Source of the DNA: Zygnema cylindricum
Lineage: Eukaryota > Streptophyta > Zygnematophyceae > Zygnematales > Zygnemataceae
DNA: 28,777 nt
Assembly (NCBI GenBank): GCA_037447655.1
Contig: JBBHKE010002966.1
Span: 11,384-40,160, forward strand
Reading direction: 5' to 3'
Program-made: the position numbers and the translations under genes
Shown here: positions 28,694 to 28,777 of the stretch, one piece after another
Position numbering within the stretch: the stretch's first letter is position 1
How the letters are laid out: the number at the start of each line of letters is the position of its first letter
Notes under the pieces: generated by a model
The model's input: only the letters and a program-made list of their open reading frames with translations
What the model was told of the DNA's origin: nothing
Database searches by the model: none

Positions 28694-28777
28694 GTTTGTA
28701 ATTTTTCATATATTCTCAGAAACTTTTAATTTATGTGCCAACCAAAAAAAAAAAACATTACATTACATCACATAGCT

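Overview
The window looks like nuclear DNA from a green-lineage eukaryote. It is AT-rich and intron-rich, with two plant-type housekeeping genes on the + strand: a mitochondrial-type citrate synthase and a SULTR-family sulfate transporter. They are separated by about 13 kb of transposon remnants and simple repeats. All 19 introns whose two ends I can place are GT-AG. Long introns, many satellites and pyrimidine-rich 5' leader sequence fit a streptophyte (charophyte alga or early land plant). The species assignment is inference; protein family membership is clear from motifs.

Layout. 1-6815: 3' two thirds of citrate synthase, 12 exons from 835 to the stop at 6815, with all three catalytic residues present; the N-terminal exons lie upstream of the window. 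The first 174 bases are the right end of a hAT-like element. 6816-9737: 3' UTR and flank, no convincing gene. 9738-12480: a hAT-like left end, two almost identical ~370-bp GC-rich direct repeats around a foldback structure and a 10-N assembly gap, and a decayed minus-strand coding fragment. 12541-13606: a ~1-kb duplicate of the citrate synthase last exon plus 3' flank, with three inactivating changes. 13607-19925: transposon territory, including a Mariner/Stowaway-like MITE (14221-14734), two tRNA-like sequences with pol III A/B boxes, a (TA)n tract, and a nested set in which a hAT-like element (17082-18852) carries a tandem repeat that was itself hit by a small MITE and by a second hAT-like element with a perfect 8-bp target duplication. 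19926-28777: promoter and first nine recognisable exons of a SULTR1/2-like sulfate transporter, which runs off the right edge in the STAS domain.

The most unusual point is in the transporter gene. Several of its introns end in tandem repeats (CCCTCT hexamers, 21-, 24- and 29-bp minisatellites) that abut the 3' splice site, and in at least two the last repeat unit is itself the acceptor. One intron also carries an exact 36-nt duplicate of an acceptor plus exon start. Two exons expected for the family (the TM1-TM2 linker and the segment before the GVNPSS motif) could not be found, so the gene model is either incomplete through assembly loss or the gene is damaged.

The two genes are functionally unrelated (TCA cycle; sulfate uptake). 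No operon, CRISPR or bacterial feature is present.
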